Below, in pieces: positions 32,007 to 42,025 of a stretch of DNA of 64,000 bases. The position numbers and the translations under genes are program-made. Source of the stretch: Lysobacter sp. S4-A87 (lineage in GTDB: Bacteria > Pseudomonadota > Gammaproteobacteria > Xanthomonadales > Xanthomonadaceae); assembly GCF_022637455.1 (NCBI RefSeq), contig NZ_CP093341.1:2418001-2482000 (forward strand), given 5' to 3'. The notes beneath the pieces were generated by a model. It searched no databases. It saw only the letters and a list, made by a program, of their open reading frames with translations, and was not told the origin of the DNA. The stretch's first letter is position 1. The number at the start of each line of letters is the position of its first letter.

Positions 32007-35000
32007 ATGCCCGGCCGCCCCGACTTCCGTCTCTACCATTCCAACGCCCTGGACATCCTGGCGCAGCTGCTTGCGCAGGAGCTGCGCAGCCCTGCGCCGG
32101 GACAATCGCTGCTGGCACCCGACATCGTCCTCATCCCGCAGGTGGCGATGCGGCGCTGGCTGCAGGCGACCCTCGCCACGACCTACGGCATCGCCGCCAA
32201 CCTGGAGTTCCTGACGCCCGGCGAGTTCGTCCATCGTTCCCTCGACGCGAACGTGCCCGGCGGCGACCACGACCTCGATGCCGACACGCTGCACTGGCAC
32301 CTGTACGCCGCACTGGGCGACCCGGCCGCACTGCGCACGCCGGCATTGCGCCCGCTGCGCGCCTACCTGCAGGGCGCCGATGCCCTCAAGCCGTGGTCGC
32401 TGGCGGGCGAGCTGGCGGGCGTGTTCGAGAAGTACCAGGCCTGGCGACGCGACTGGCTGCTGGCGTGGGAGGCAGGGCACGAACCCGGCGACCCGCAGGC
32501 GGCACTGTGGCGCCGCGTGGCGTCCGGCGGCGGCCATCGCGCGCAGCGAATCGGCGAGTACCTGCAGCGTTTCGGCGACGAGTCGGGTCCGCTGCCGAAG
32601 GGCTTGCCATCGCGCCTGTTCGCCTTCGCCACCTTGAACATGTCGCCCGATGTGTTGCGCGTGATCGCCACACAGGCGCGGGTCGGAACGCTGCATTTCT
32701 ATCTGCCCAGCCCGACGCGCAGTTACTGGGGCGACCTGCAGACCCTGGCCGAGCAGCTGCGCAGCGGCGCCGACGACCCGTTCGGCACGCCGGCTGACGA
32801 AAACCCGCTGCTGCAGGCCTGGGGTGCGGCGGGACGCGACTTCATTGCCGTGCTGGGCAGCTACGAAGTCGTGCATCCCTCGCACGAACACGCGCACTAC
32901 GTCGATCCGGAAGCGGCCGACGGCGACCGGCCAGAAAACGACACGATGCTCGGCCACCTGCAGCGCGACCTGCTGCACCGGCGTGCGCCGGCGCCGTGGC
33001 GTGCACAGGTGGACCGCAACGACCCGAGCGTGCAGGTGCACGCCTGCCACACGCGCCTGCGCGAAGTGCAGGTGCTGCACGACCAGCTGCGCGGGCTGCT
33101 CGACGACCCGCGATTCGACCCGCCGCTGCAGCCGCGCGACATCGCCGTGCTTGCGCCCGACATCGATCCGTACATTCCCTGCATCGACGCGGTCTTCGGT
33201 GGGCGGGCAGGGCGCGAGGACTACATCCCGTTCGCGCTGGCCGATGCCAGCCCGCTCGCCGGCGAACCGCTGGCCGAACTCTTCCTGCGCCTGCTGGCCT
33301 TGCCGGTGTCGCGCTTCGGCCTCAACGAAATCCTCGACCTGCTCGCCAGTCCGCCCCTGGCCAGTGCCGCCGGGCTGGATGCACCCGCGCTGGAGCGCCT
33401 GCACGGCTGGCTGGAGGAGGCCGGCGTGCGCTGGGGCCTGGACGCAGGCCACCGCGTGCAGCACGACGCGCCGCGCGACGACGCCTACACCTGGTCCTTC
33501 GCCCTTGACCGCCTGCTGCTCGGCTATGCCAGCGGCAGCGACGAGGACATCGCCGGCATCGCCCCCTGGCCGGAACTGGAAGGCGGCGCGGTCGACGCGC
33601 TCGACACGCTGCTGCGCCTGATGCGCGTGCTCGCCCGACACCAGCGCACGCTGGCCGAGTCGATGCCGCCGGCGCAGTGGCGCGAACGCCTGCTTGGCTT
33701 GCTGGATGCTTTGTTCCTGCGGCCCCCGGCGGCCGCCGCCGGGCAACGCGCGCTGGAACGGCTGCGCCTGCTGATCGGCGACTTCGCCCAGTCCGCGCAA
33801 CGCGCCGGCTTCGATGCGCCCGTGCCTGCCGAGGTCGTGCGCGCGCATTTCGCCGCGCGCCTGTCCGAAGCCGACACGCGTGCGCCGTTGCTCACCGGCG
33901 GCGTCAGCTTCGGCCGGATGGTGCCTATGCGGCTGCTGCCGTTCCGCGCGATCTGCGTGCTCGGCCTGAATGATGGCGATTACCCGCGGCGCGATCCTGC
34001 GGCCGGCCTGAACCGGCTGAGCGCCGAGCTCGGCACCGCCCATCGACGCCATGGCGACCGCTCGCTGCGCGAAGACGATCGCTTCCTGTTCCTGCAGTTG
34101 CTGGCTTCGGCCGGCGACGTGCTCTATCTGAGTTACCAGGGCGCCGACCCGCGCGACGGCAGTCCGCGCGAGCCATCGGTGCTGGTGTCGGAACTGCTCA
34201 ATGTCATCGCCGACTACCACGCGGCGGACGCAGACGCGAAGCAGTCGCTGGTCGTCCGCCATCCGCTGCAGCCGTTCGCGCCGGCAGCGTTTGGCGATGC
34301 CGGCGAACCGCGCCGTTACAGCTATCGCGACGAATGGCACCCGGCGGCCAACCTGCGCGGCGGCGCGCGTCATGCACCGACGCCCTGGCTTGCTGGCCCG
34401 CTGGCCGCGGACGACGATGCAGCGCAGGTCACGATGCTCGACAGCCTGCGGCGCTTCCTCTGCGATCCGGCCGGCCAGTTCCTGCGCGAGCGCATGGGCA
34501 TGCGCCTGCCGGCCGAAGTGGAGGCCGCCGACGACACCGAGCCGCTGCTGCTGCCCGGCGGTGGCTGGTCGCGCGCGCTGTTGCAGCGTGCGGTGCTCGA
34601 AGCCCTTCTTGAACAACAGACCGATGGCCTCTACGAACGGCTGCTGGCGCGCGCGCTGTTGCCCTCCGGCCCATTGGGCCGCCGCGAGTTCGAAGCGCTG
34701 GTCGGGCAGGCGCGGCCTTACGCGAAGGAATACGCGCAATGGCGCGGCAGCCGACGCCCGCAGGCGCTGACCGTGGAGACCACCGTCGACGACACCGTCC
34801 TGCGCGGCCGCATCGATAACGTCTACGACCACGGTCTGGCCCGCGTAAGGATCGGCGAGCCCAATGGGCCCTCGACGATTCGCGCCGGGCTGGACTGGCT
34901 GCTGCTGTGTGCGGCGGGACAAGGCATGCCGCTGGTGCAGTTCCACGACGACGGCGATGGCGCGCAGCGGATTGAACGCCCGGCACTGCGCGCCGAGCCG

Positions 35001-35333
35001 GCGCGCGAGGCATTGCGCCGGCTGTTGCAGCTGCGCGGGCAGGGGATGCGCGAGGCGCTCGCGTTTGCGCCGTACAGCGGCTGGGCGTTGTACAGCGCGC
35101 TGCGCGAAGGCATGGACGAAGAAAAGGCCTGGAAGAAGATGTCCGACCGCTGGACCGGCGAGGGCGGTCGCAACTGGGCCGAAGGGGAGGCCGACGCAAT
35201 CCGGCTCACGCTGCGCGGCCGCGATCTGCTGGCCGAGGAAGGCCTGCGCAGCGCCTTCGCCGCGACCACTCAATGGGTGTTCGATGCCGTCACCGCATAC
35301 GATCGCGCGACGGCGCCGGAGAGTGGCGCATGA
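32007..35333 (+). CDS. recC: Exodeoxyribonuclease V gamma subunit
   Basis: A 1108-residue RecC protein, close to the length of the Escherichia coli subunit. RecC holds inactive helicase- and nuclease-like folds and reads Chi sequences in the RecBCD enzyme. Family-typical segments include LAPDIVLIPQVAMRRWLQ near the N-terminus, FGLNEILDLLASPPLA, and the C-terminal RFLCDPAGQFLRERMG. The ATG at 32007 was chosen because the preceding open frame is not conserved-looking. The stop overlaps recB by 4 bases, starting a recC-recB-recD operon. Confidence 0.95.
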   Translation: MPGRPDFRLYHSNALDILAQLLAQELRSPAPGQSLLAPDIVLIPQVAMRRWLQATLATTYGIAANLEFLTPGEFVHRSLDANVPGGDHDLDADTLHWHLYAALGDPAALRTPALRPLRAYLQGADALKPWSLAGELAGVFEKYQAWRRDWLLAWEAGHEPGDPQAALWRRVASGGGHRAQRIGEYLQRFGDESGPLPKGLPSRLFAFATLNMSPDVLRVIATQARVGTLHFYLPSPTRSYWGDLQTLAEQLRSGADDPFGTPADENPLLQAWGAAGRDFIAVLGSYEVVHPSHEHAHYVDPEAADGDRPENDTMLGHLQRDLLHRRAPAPWRAQVDRNDPSVQVHACHTRLREVQVLHDQLRGLLDDPRFDPPLQPRDIAVLAPDIDPYIPCIDAVFGGRAGREDYIPFALADASPLAGEPLAELFLRLLALPVSRFGLNEILDLLASPPLASAAGLDAPALERLHGWLEEAGVRWGLDAGHRVQHDAPRDDAYTWSFALDRLLLGYASGSDEDIAGIAPWPELEGGAVDALDTLLRLMRVLARHQRTLAESMPPAQWRERLLGLLDALFLRPPAAAAGQRALERLRLLIGDFAQSAQRAGFDAPVPAEVVRAHFAARLSEADTRAPLLTGGVSFGRMVPMRLLPFRAICVLGLNDGDYPRRDPAAGLNRLSAELGTAHRRHGDRSLREDDRFLFLQLLASAGDVLYLSYQGADPRDGSPREPSVLVSELLNVIADYHAADADAKQSLVVRHPLQPFAPAAFGDAGEPRRYSYRDEWHPAANLRGGARHAPTPWLAGPLAADDDAAQVTMLDSLRRFLCDPAGQFLRERMGMRLPAEVEAADDTEPLLLPGGGWSRALLQRAVLEALLEQQTDGLYERLLARALLPSGPLGRREFEALVGQARPYAKEYAQWRGSRRPQALTVETTVDDTVLRGRIDNVYDHGLARVRIGEPNGPSTIRAGLDWLLLCAAGQGMPLVQFHDDGDGAQRIERPALRAEPAREALRRLLQLRGQGMREALAFAPYSGWALYSALREGMDEEKAWKKMSDRWTGEGGRNWAEGEADAIRLTLRGRDLLAEEGLRSAFAATTQWVFDAVTAYDRATAPESGA

Positions 35334-38300
35334 ACCTCGCGCTCAACGCCTCCGACCCCTACCTGGCACTGCCGTTGCACGGCGTGCGCCTGATCGAGGC
35401 CAGTGCCGGCACTGGCAAGACCTTCACCCTGGCCACGCTGGTCACGCGCCTGATCGTCGAACGCGACCTGCGCATCGGCACGATCCTGGTCGTCACCTTC
35501 ACCGAAGCGGCCACGCAGGAACTGCGCAAGCGCATCCGCGAACGGCTTGAGGGTGCCGCCGCGCTGGTCGGCACGCCAGCCAGCGGCGAAGAGTCCGCGG
35601 ATGTCGTGCTCACCCGTCGTGTCATCGAAGACCACCTGGCGGCCAGCGGCGAGGGACGCGAGCAGCTGCAGTTCCGCCTGAAACGTGCAGTGCTGGAAGT
35701 CGACCTGGCCGCCATCTTCACCATCCACGGCTTCTGCGCGCGCGTGCTGCGCGAGCACGCCCTTGAAAGCGACCAGCCGTTCGACGCACCGCAACTGCTG
35801 ACCAGCGATGCCGACCTGCGCGACGCGCTAGCGCGCGACCTGTGGCGCGCCATCGCCGCGCACGGCGACGACGCCACGCTGCTGCCATCGCTGTGGCGCA
35901 ATCCGGAGGAACTGGCCAAGGACCTGCCCAACCTGCTGGCACCGGTGCCGCTGTTGCCGGAGCCGGCACCCGTGGCGGAGCAGGACGGTGCGCGCGACGA
36001 CGTCGACAATGCGTTCCGCACACTGAGGCAGGTTTTCACCGACCACGGAGACGCGGCGCGGCGGAAACTCGAGGATGCCATCGACGAAGCGCTGCTGAAC
36101 AAGTCCAGTTACAAGCGAGAGCACCTCCCTCCACTGTGGAGCGCCCTGGAACAACAGCTCCAGCACGGCGGTCCGTTCGACGAGTACCACGAGAAACTAC
36201 CCAACCTGCGCCAGGCCACGCTGGTCGACAGGACCAAGACGGCGCTGCGCGCGCGATGCCCGCATTCGCCATTGTTCGTCGCCGTCGGCGACTATCTCGA
36301 TGCGCGCGCCCGCCATCGCCGCGAGCACGACCGTCAGCGCGTCGACCTGCTGCACCGCGTCCGCGCCGACGCGCGCCGGCGCCTGCACCAGACCAAGCAG
36401 ACCCTGCGCCTGCAGACCTACGACGACCTGATCGATGATGTCGCCAACGCACTCGGCAGCGACCACGGCGAGGAGCTGGTGCAGCGCCTTCGCCAGCAGT
36501 ACGCCTTCGCGCTGGTCGACGAGTTCCAGGACACCGACGCGCGCCAGTGGGGCATCTTCGACCGCGTCTTCGGCAAGGGCCGCACCGCCGATGACGACGA
36601 CGGCGCCCTGTTCCTCATCGGCGATCCGAAGCAGGCCATCTACGGCTTCCGTGGCGGCGACGTGCATACCTACCTGGCCGCCGCCGCGGTCGCCGAGCGC
36701 GCGCCGCCGCTGGACCGCAATTTCCGGTCGCGTCCGGGCGTGCTGCGCGCCATCGAATCGCTGTACGGCAACGCCACCGCCGCGGGCGACAAGCCATTCG
36801 TGGTGCCGGGAATCGACTTCCATCCGGTCCACCCGGGCGATCTGCGCCGCGACGAGGATTTCCTGGTCGATGGCGCCGCCGCCCCGGCCCTGGTCGTGCG
36901 CATGATCGGTCCGGATCGCAACGGCGAGGCCCACAGCGCCGAGCGTTCGCGCGAGCTGGCCACCGACGCCTGCGTCGGCGCCATACACGACGTGCTGTCG
37001 CGGGCCCGAGAGAGCCGGGCGCTGATCGATGGCAGACCGGTGCAGCCCGGCGACATCGCCGTCCTCGTGCGCCGCCATCATGAAGCCACGCGGATCCAGC
37101 GCGCGCTGACCGCCGTCGGCATCCCGGCGGTGGCGGCCGGCATGCAGAGCCTGTTCGCCACCGACGAGGCGGCGGAGCTGCGCATGCTGTTCGAGGCGCT
37201 GCTGCAACCCGCCGACGATGGCCGCCTGCGCACCGCGCTCGCCACCGTCCTGCTGGGCGTGGACGCGTGCACGATCGATTCGCTCGAACGCGACGGCACC
37301 GCCTACCGCCAGCACCAGCTCGACGCGATGGCCTGGCGCGAGCGCTGGCAACGCAGCGGGCCGTTCGCGCTGGTGTCGGACCTGTGCGCGGCGCACGCAG
37401 AGCGACTGCTCGGCCTGCTCGACGGCGAGCGCCGCCTGACCAACTACCTGCAGCTGGGCGAACTGCTGCAGGACGCCGACGCGCGTTCGCTGGGCCTGCA
37501 TGGCCTGGTCGACTGGCTCTGCCGGCGCATCGCCGAAGCCGACTCCAACGATGAGGCGCAGTTGCTGCGCCTGGAATCCGACGCGCAGTGCGTGCAGATC
37601 GTCACTCTGCACAAGAGCAAGGGCCTGGAATACCCGCTGGTGTACCTGCCGTTCGTCGCCATCGGCGGGCAGCCACCCAGCGCCGACCGCTATTGCATCG
37701 TCCACGACGGCGATCGCCGCCAGCTGCGCTGGAAGATCGACAAGGACGATCCGGACTGGAAGAACGCGGCGAGCGAATGGCGCAACGAGCAGCTCGCCGA
37801 AGATGCACGCCTGCTCTATGTCGGCCTGACCCGCGCCGGCCTCGCGCTGTGGCTGGCCAGCGGCGAGCTGTATGCCGCGGACAAGACGCGCCTGGCGAAG
37901 ATGCTCGCCGATGCCGGTGCCCTGCGCGATCACCCGGACATGTCCGTCGTCAGCGGTGACGTCGTCGCGGTCACCACCCCGCTCAACGCAATGCAGACCA
38001 CCGAGGTGGCGCCGGCGCGGTTGCCGCAGCGTGCGATCCCGCGCGACTGGTGGGTCTACAGCTTCACCCAGCTGGCGCAGGCCGAGGCCGGTGCGGAGGT
38101 CGTTGTCGCGGTGGACGAGCGCGGTGCGGTCGACGAGCCGGTCGAGGCCGAGGCGCGCACGGACGAAGTCGAGGCCTTCGACCCGCGCTTCAGCGGCAGC
38201 CGCTTCGGCAACGTCCTGCACGACGCACTCGAGCACACCGATTTCGGCGCGTGGCGCCATTGGTCGGACGGTGCCGTCGCGCCGCCGGGACAGGAAGACG

Positions 38301-38908
38301 TCCTCGCCGGTGCCCTGCGCGCCGGCGGATACGCCGATGAGGACGTCGCCGATGGCTTGCCGATCCTGACGCGCCTGGCCGGCCACACGCTCACCGCGAC
38401 CTTGCCCGAGGGCGGTCGCCTGTCCGATCTCGACCCGGGTGCCCGCCGCGCCGAGATCGAGTTCCATTTCGCCCTGCAGCCAACCGCCGTCGATGCGCTG
38501 ATCAAGGTGCTGCACGCCGGTGGCGTGGTCGCCTCACGCCAGGGCTTCGGCACGCGTCGCCGGCTCGAAGGCCTGATGACCGGCAAGATCGACCTGACCT
38601 ACACCGTCGGCGGCCGCTGGTACGTGCTCGACTACAAATCCAATCGGCTGCCGGCCTACGACCGGGCCAGCCTCGATGCTGCGATGGCGCACAGCGAGTA
38701 TGACCTGCAGGCGCTGATCTACACCCTGGCCCTGCACCGCTGGCTGCGCTTCCGCCTCGGCGATGGCTACGACTACGCACGCGATTTCGGTGGCGTGCGT
38801 TACCTGTTCTGCCGCGGTCTGGCGGAGGGGGAGGGTATCCACGCCCATGCGCCCGATCCGGCCCTGGTCGACGCGCTCGACTCGCTCTTCGCCGGAGGTG
38901 CGGCATGA
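35330..38908 (+). CDS. recB: Exodeoxyribonuclease V beta subunit
   Basis: A 1192-residue superfamily 1A helicase-nuclease. Walker A is ASAGTGKTF (about residues 24-32), motif II ALVDEFQDTD, motif III GDPKQAIYGFRGGD, and motif VI near LYVGLTRAGLALW. The C-terminal PD-(D/E)xK nuclease has WYVLDYKSNRL with the catalytic Asp-Tyr-Lys, and the following YDLQALIYTLALHRWL. All the key catalytic motifs are intact. It moves 3'-5' along DNA and digests it until Chi is met. It overlaps recC by 4 bases at the start and recD by 4 at the end. Confidence 0.96.
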   Translation: MNLALNASDPYLALPLHGVRLIEASAGTGKTFTLATLVTRLIVERDLRIGTILVVTFTEAATQELRKRIRERLEGAAALVGTPASGEESADVVLTRRVIEDHLAASGEGREQLQFRLKRAVLEVDLAAIFTIHGFCARVLREHALESDQPFDAPQLLTSDADLRDALARDLWRAIAAHGDDATLLPSLWRNPEELAKDLPNLLAPVPLLPEPAPVAEQDGARDDVDNAFRTLRQVFTDHGDAARRKLEDAIDEALLNKSSYKREHLPPLWSALEQQLQHGGPFDEYHEKLPNLRQATLVDRTKTALRARCPHSPLFVAVGDYLDARARHRREHDRQRVDLLHRVRADARRRLHQTKQTLRLQTYDDLIDDVANALGSDHGEELVQRLRQQYAFALVDEFQDTDARQWGIFDRVFGKGRTADDDDGALFLIGDPKQAIYGFRGGDVHTYLAAAAVAERAPPLDRNFRSRPGVLRAIESLYGNATAAGDKPFVVPGIDFHPVHPGDLRRDEDFLVDGAAAPALVVRMIGPDRNGEAHSAERSRELATDACVGAIHDVLSRARESRALIDGRPVQPGDIAVLVRRHHEATRIQRALTAVGIPAVAAGMQSLFATDEAAELRMLFEALLQPADDGRLRTALATVLLGVDACTIDSLERDGTAYRQHQLDAMAWRERWQRSGPFALVSDLCAAHAERLLGLLDGERRLTNYLQLGELLQDADARSLGLHGLVDWLCRRIAEADSNDEAQLLRLESDAQCVQIVTLHKSKGLEYPLVYLPFVAIGGQPPSADRYCIVHDGDRRQLRWKIDKDDPDWKNAASEWRNEQLAEDARLLYVGLTRAGLALWLASGELYAADKTRLAKMLADAGALRDHPDMSVVSGDVVAVTTPLNAMQTTEVAPARLPQRAIPRDWWVYSFTQLAQAEAGAEVVVAVDERGAVDEPVEAEARTDEVEAFDPRFSGSRFGNVLHDALEHTDFGAWRHWSDGAVAPPGQEDVLAGALRAGGYADEDVADGLPILTRLAGHTLTATLPEGGRLSDLDPGARRAEIEFHFALQPTAVDALIKVLHAGGVVASRQGFGTRRRLEGLMTGKIDLTYTVGGRWYVLDYKSNRLPAYDRASLDAAMAHSEYDLQALIYTLALHRWLRFRLGDGYDYARDFGGVRYLFCRGLAEGEGIHAHAPDPALVDALDSLFAGGAA

Positions 38909-40755
38909 GCCTGCTCGAAGCGCTGTACCGCGCCGGCGCCCTCAACACACTCGACCACGCCTTCGCCCAGAGCCTGCGCCGGCTGGGTCGCCGCGATACC
39001 AGCACGGATCTGTTCGGCGCCGATACGCCCGACACCGTGCTGGCCGCCGCAGCGCTGGCATCGCAGTCCGTCGCCCGCGGCCACGCCGCCTTCGACCCGG
39101 CGCAGCCGTCGTGGCTGCAGGACAACGCGGTCGCCTGGCCCAACGCGCGGGCGTGGCGCGATGCGCTGCAGGGCTCGCAGTGGGTCAGCGAGCCGCAAGC
39201 CGACGAGATTGCCGCCGGCGACCGGCCGCTGGTGTGGGAAAACGGCCTGTTGTACCTGCGCCGCTACCGCGAATACGAGCGGCGACTCGGCGTCGGCCTG
39301 CTGCGCATCGCGACGGCGCGACCGCGGTTCGATGGCGTCGATGGCGTGGCCTGGCTGTTCGCCACGCTGTTCCCGAACGCCCGCGAAGGCGATCGCCAGG
39401 CACGCGCGGCCGCGCTGGCGCTGATGCAGTCGTTGCTGCTGGTCACCGGCGGCCCGGGCACCGGCAAGACCACCACCATCACCCGCGTGCTGCTGTTGCT
39501 GATCGCCCAGGCACGCCACGCCGACCTGCCACCACCGCGCATCGCGCTGGCCGCGCCGACCGGTCGCGCCGCCGAACGCATGGCAGAGAGCCTGCGAGCG
39601 GCGAGCCTGCAACTGCGCGGGCTCGAAGGTGTCGATGCCACGCTCTGCGATGCCTTGCCCGTGGCCGCCAGCACCCTTCATCGCCTGCTCGGCACGATCC
39701 CCGGCAGCCCGCGCTTCCGCCATGACGCCGGCAATCCGCTCGCGTTCGATGTCATCGTCGTCGACGAGGCGTCGATGGTGGACCTGCCGTTGATGTGCAA
39801 GCTGGTGGAGGCCGTCGCCGATGGCGCCCGCCTGATCCTGCTCGGCGACAGAGACCAGTTGCCCTCGATCGAGGCCGGCGATGTGCTCGCCGCGATCACC
39901 GATGCGGCAGGCGAGGGCGAGGCGTTGCCGGTGTCATTGGCGCAGAGCCTGCAGCCCCTGCTTGGCGACACCGCAACGGCATCGCCTGCGGGCACCCCGT
40001 TGAGCGGACACCGCGTGCAGCTGCTGCGTGGTTACCGCCAGTCGCAGTCGCTGGACCTGGCGCCGCTCGCCGACGCGCTGCGTGTCGGCGATGCCGACCG
40101 CACCAGCGAACTGCTGCGCACCAACGCGCTCGCCGGCGTCCACTTCCACGAGGGCGTCACCGACCCGCTGGTCGGGCCGCGGCGGGAAACGCTGCTGTCC
40201 GTCTGGCGCGGGTTGCTCGAACTCGATGACCCGGTGGTCGCCCTGCAACGTGCGTCGGCCCTGCGCGTGCTGACCGCATTGCGCGAAGGCGCGCAGGGTG
40301 CAGGCGTGCTCAATGCCCGCATCGAAGAGGCGCTGGCCGGTGCCCATCGCGATCCGTACTTCCATGGCAGGCTGCTGCTGGTGACGGAGAACAGTTACCG
40401 CCACGGATTGTTCAATGGCGACATCGGCGTCTGCCAGCGCGACGCCAAGGGCCACACCGTGGCCTGGTTTGCCGGTGGCAGCGAAGGCGTCCGCGGCTTC
40501 CACCCCGCTGCGCTGCCGGCGCATACCGGCGCGTTCGCGATGACGGTGCACAAGGCGCAGGGCTCGGAGTTCGACACGGTGTGGCTGCTGCTGCCGCGGC
40601 AGGACGCGCGGACTTTGTCGCGCGAGCTGCTGTATACGGCGGTCACTCGCGCACGCAGCGAACTGCATGTGTGCGCGAGTGACGCGGTGCTGCGTGCGGC
40701 GCTGGCGCGACACGCGGCGCGGGTATCGGGGTTGGCCTGGCGGTTGCGGGGCTAG
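38905..40755 (+). CDS. recD: Exodeoxyribonuclease V alpha subunit
   Basis: A 616-residue superfamily 1B 5'-3' helicase, the fast motor of RecBCD. Walker A is GGPGTGKTTT (about 187-196), motif II VIVVDEASMVD, the arginine-finger area GDRDQLPSIEAGDVL, and motif VI MTVHKAQGSEFD with YTAVTRARSELHV. The overlap of 4 bases with recB indicates coupled translation and matched amounts of subunits. The gene order recC-recB-recD is the common gammaproteobacterial order without ptrA between. Confidence 0.96.
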   Translation: MSLLEALYRAGALNTLDHAFAQSLRRLGRRDTSTDLFGADTPDTVLAAAALASQSVARGHAAFDPAQPSWLQDNAVAWPNARAWRDALQGSQWVSEPQADEIAAGDRPLVWENGLLYLRRYREYERRLGVGLLRIATARPRFDGVDGVAWLFATLFPNAREGDRQARAAALALMQSLLLVTGGPGTGKTTTITRVLLLLIAQARHADLPPPRIALAAPTGRAAERMAESLRAASLQLRGLEGVDATLCDALPVAASTLHRLLGTIPGSPRFRHDAGNPLAFDVIVVDEASMVDLPLMCKLVEAVADGARLILLGDRDQLPSIEAGDVLAAITDAAGEGEALPVSLAQSLQPLLGDTATASPAGTPLSGHRVQLLRGYRQSQSLDLAPLADALRVGDADRTSELLRTNALAGVHFHEGVTDPLVGPRRETLLSVWRGLLELDDPVVALQRASALRVLTALREGAQGAGVLNARIEEALAGAHRDPYFHGRLLLVTENSYRHGLFNGDIGVCQRDAKGHTVAWFAGGSEGVRGFHPAALPAHTGAFAMTVHKAQGSEFDTVWLLLPRQDARTLSRELLYTAVTRARSELHVCASDAVLRAALARHAARVSGLAWRLRG

Positions 40756-40785
40756 GGCGGCCCTCCAGTCCAAGGGAGTGCCGCC

Positions 40786-41862
40786 TCACTCCTCTTCGTC
40801 GATCTCCGACCCCACCGGCTCCTGCAGCGGCTTGGCCTTGCGCTTGGCTTTCGCCGCCGGCAGCCCGGCGACCTTGGCCAGCTCGGCGGTGATCGCTTCG
40901 GCGGCCGACTTCTCCGCTGCCTGGTAGCGCGCACGCACGTTCGGGCACAGCACCTGCATGTAGTCGGCGTCGAAGTTGAGGCGCTCGACCAGGAAGTCGA
41001 CGAACGCGCGCACCTTCGGTGACTGCACGCGGCCGCGCGGGAACACGGCGTTGAACTCGTACTCCGGTCCGGTCCAGCCGGCCAGCACCCGCTGCACGTA
41101 ACCCTGCTCGGCATAGGCCTTCACGGTGACGTCGCTGGCCAGCATCAGCCCTTCACCGCACAACAGCGCACCACTGAGCGGCGCCGGATCGTTGGCGAGC
41201 AGCACCGGGTCGATGCGGTAATCGACCGTTCGCTGGCCATCGCTCAGCGACCAGAAATACTGGCCGTTGCGACGCGACTTCGGCATCGCCACCGTGCGGT
41301 GGTGGATCAGGTCGTCAGGGTGCAGCGGTTCGCCGTGGCGGGCGATGTAGTTCGGGCTCGCATAGACCTGGGTACGGAACGTGGCCAGCTTGCGTGCGAT
41401 CAGGTTGGAGTCGGGAAGGTTGCCCACGCGCAGGGCGACATCGATTTCCTTGTCGATGATGTCCAGCGCTTCGTTGGTCAGCACCATGTCGACGCGCACT
41501 TCCGGATGGCGCGCATGGAACTCGCCCAGCAGCGGCGCGATCCAGGTGATGCCGACCGAGTACGGCGCGGTGAAGCGCAACCAGCCGCGTGGGCCGCCCT
41601 GCAACTGGCCCACCGCGCTCTCGGCTTCGTCGAGTTCGCGCGCGATGCGCTGGCAATGTTCGAAGTAGATGTTGCCGGCTTCGGTCAGGCCGAGCTTGCG
41701 CGTGGTCCGGTGCAGCAGCTGCGCACCGAGGCGGGTTTCCAGTTCCTGGACCTTGCGGCTGACCGTGGTCTTGGGCAGCTGCAGGGCGCGGGCGGCGGAG
41801 ATGAAACTGCCGTGTTCGACCACCCTCACGAAGATCAGGGTGTCATTTAGATCGCGGGCCAT
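40786..41862 (-). CDS. LysR-family regulator, divergent from the efflux operon
   Basis: A 358-residue LysR-type regulator. The winged HTH is in residues 1-62 (FVRVVEHGSFISAARALQLPKTTVSRKVQ), followed by the effector domain to about residue 300. It is longer than the usual 300 residues: the last 45-50 are Ala/Lys-rich and end acidic (GSEIDEEE). It is divergent from the DUF2798-SDR-RND operon, as SmeRv and MexT are with their LysR-type control of SmeVWX and MexEF-OprN. Control of that operon is inferred from this arrangement. Confidence 0.92.
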   Translation of the reverse strand: MARDLNDTLIFVRVVEHGSFISAARALQLPKTTVSRKVQELETRLGAQLLHRTTRKLGLTEAGNIYFEHCQRIARELDEAESAVGQLQGGPRGWLRFTAPYSVGITWIAPLLGEFHARHPEVRVDMVLTNEALDIIDKEIDVALRVGNLPDSNLIARKLATFRTQVYASPNYIARHGEPLHPDDLIHHRTVAMPKSRRNGQYFWSLSDGQRTVDYRIDPVLLANDPAPLSGALLCGEGLMLASDVTVKAYAEQGYVQRVLAGWTGPEYEFNAVFPRGRVQSPKVRAFVDFLVERLNFDADYMQVLCPNVRARYQAAEKSAAEAITAELAKVAGLPAAKAKRKAKPLQEPVGSEIDEEE

Positions 41863-41933
41863 GGCGGGGGGCTCCTGGGTGGCGCGCCGGGGGAGGCGGG
41901 GAGGTCCATGGGGGGTTTGGACCGATCACGGGA

Positions 41934-41951
41934 CAATTATTCCCTCAATTA
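41934..41951. promoter_or_regulatory. AT-rich CAATTA direct repeat in the LysR/efflux divergent region
   Basis: In an otherwise GC-rich 163-base gap the sequence CAATTA occurs at 41934-41939 and again at 41946-41951, 12 bases apart, close to one helical turn. Just after is GGCTAATC. AT-rich patches of this kind often mark promoters or LysR binding sites in such genomes. No binding data can be read from sequence. Confidence 0.4.
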
Positions 41952-42025
41952 CCGGCTAATCAAGTGCCGGTCGGAGGCCTAGTCTGTCCCGCAGATTCCC
42001 CCAATCCCCTGCCTGGTCCCCCGCC

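Noticed and set aside
31788-35273. Very long open frame (over 1100 codons) antisense to recC
   Set aside because: High GC content leaves antisense frames open; the composition (His-, Arg-, Gln-rich, no domain) is that of a shadow of recC. The same holds for long antisense frames opposite recB, gltB and the RND pump.
35330-40755. Unusual features in recBCD such as an inactive RecB nuclease
   Set aside because: The nuclease motif LDYKSN and the helicase motifs of RecB and RecD are intact; the operon looks normal.
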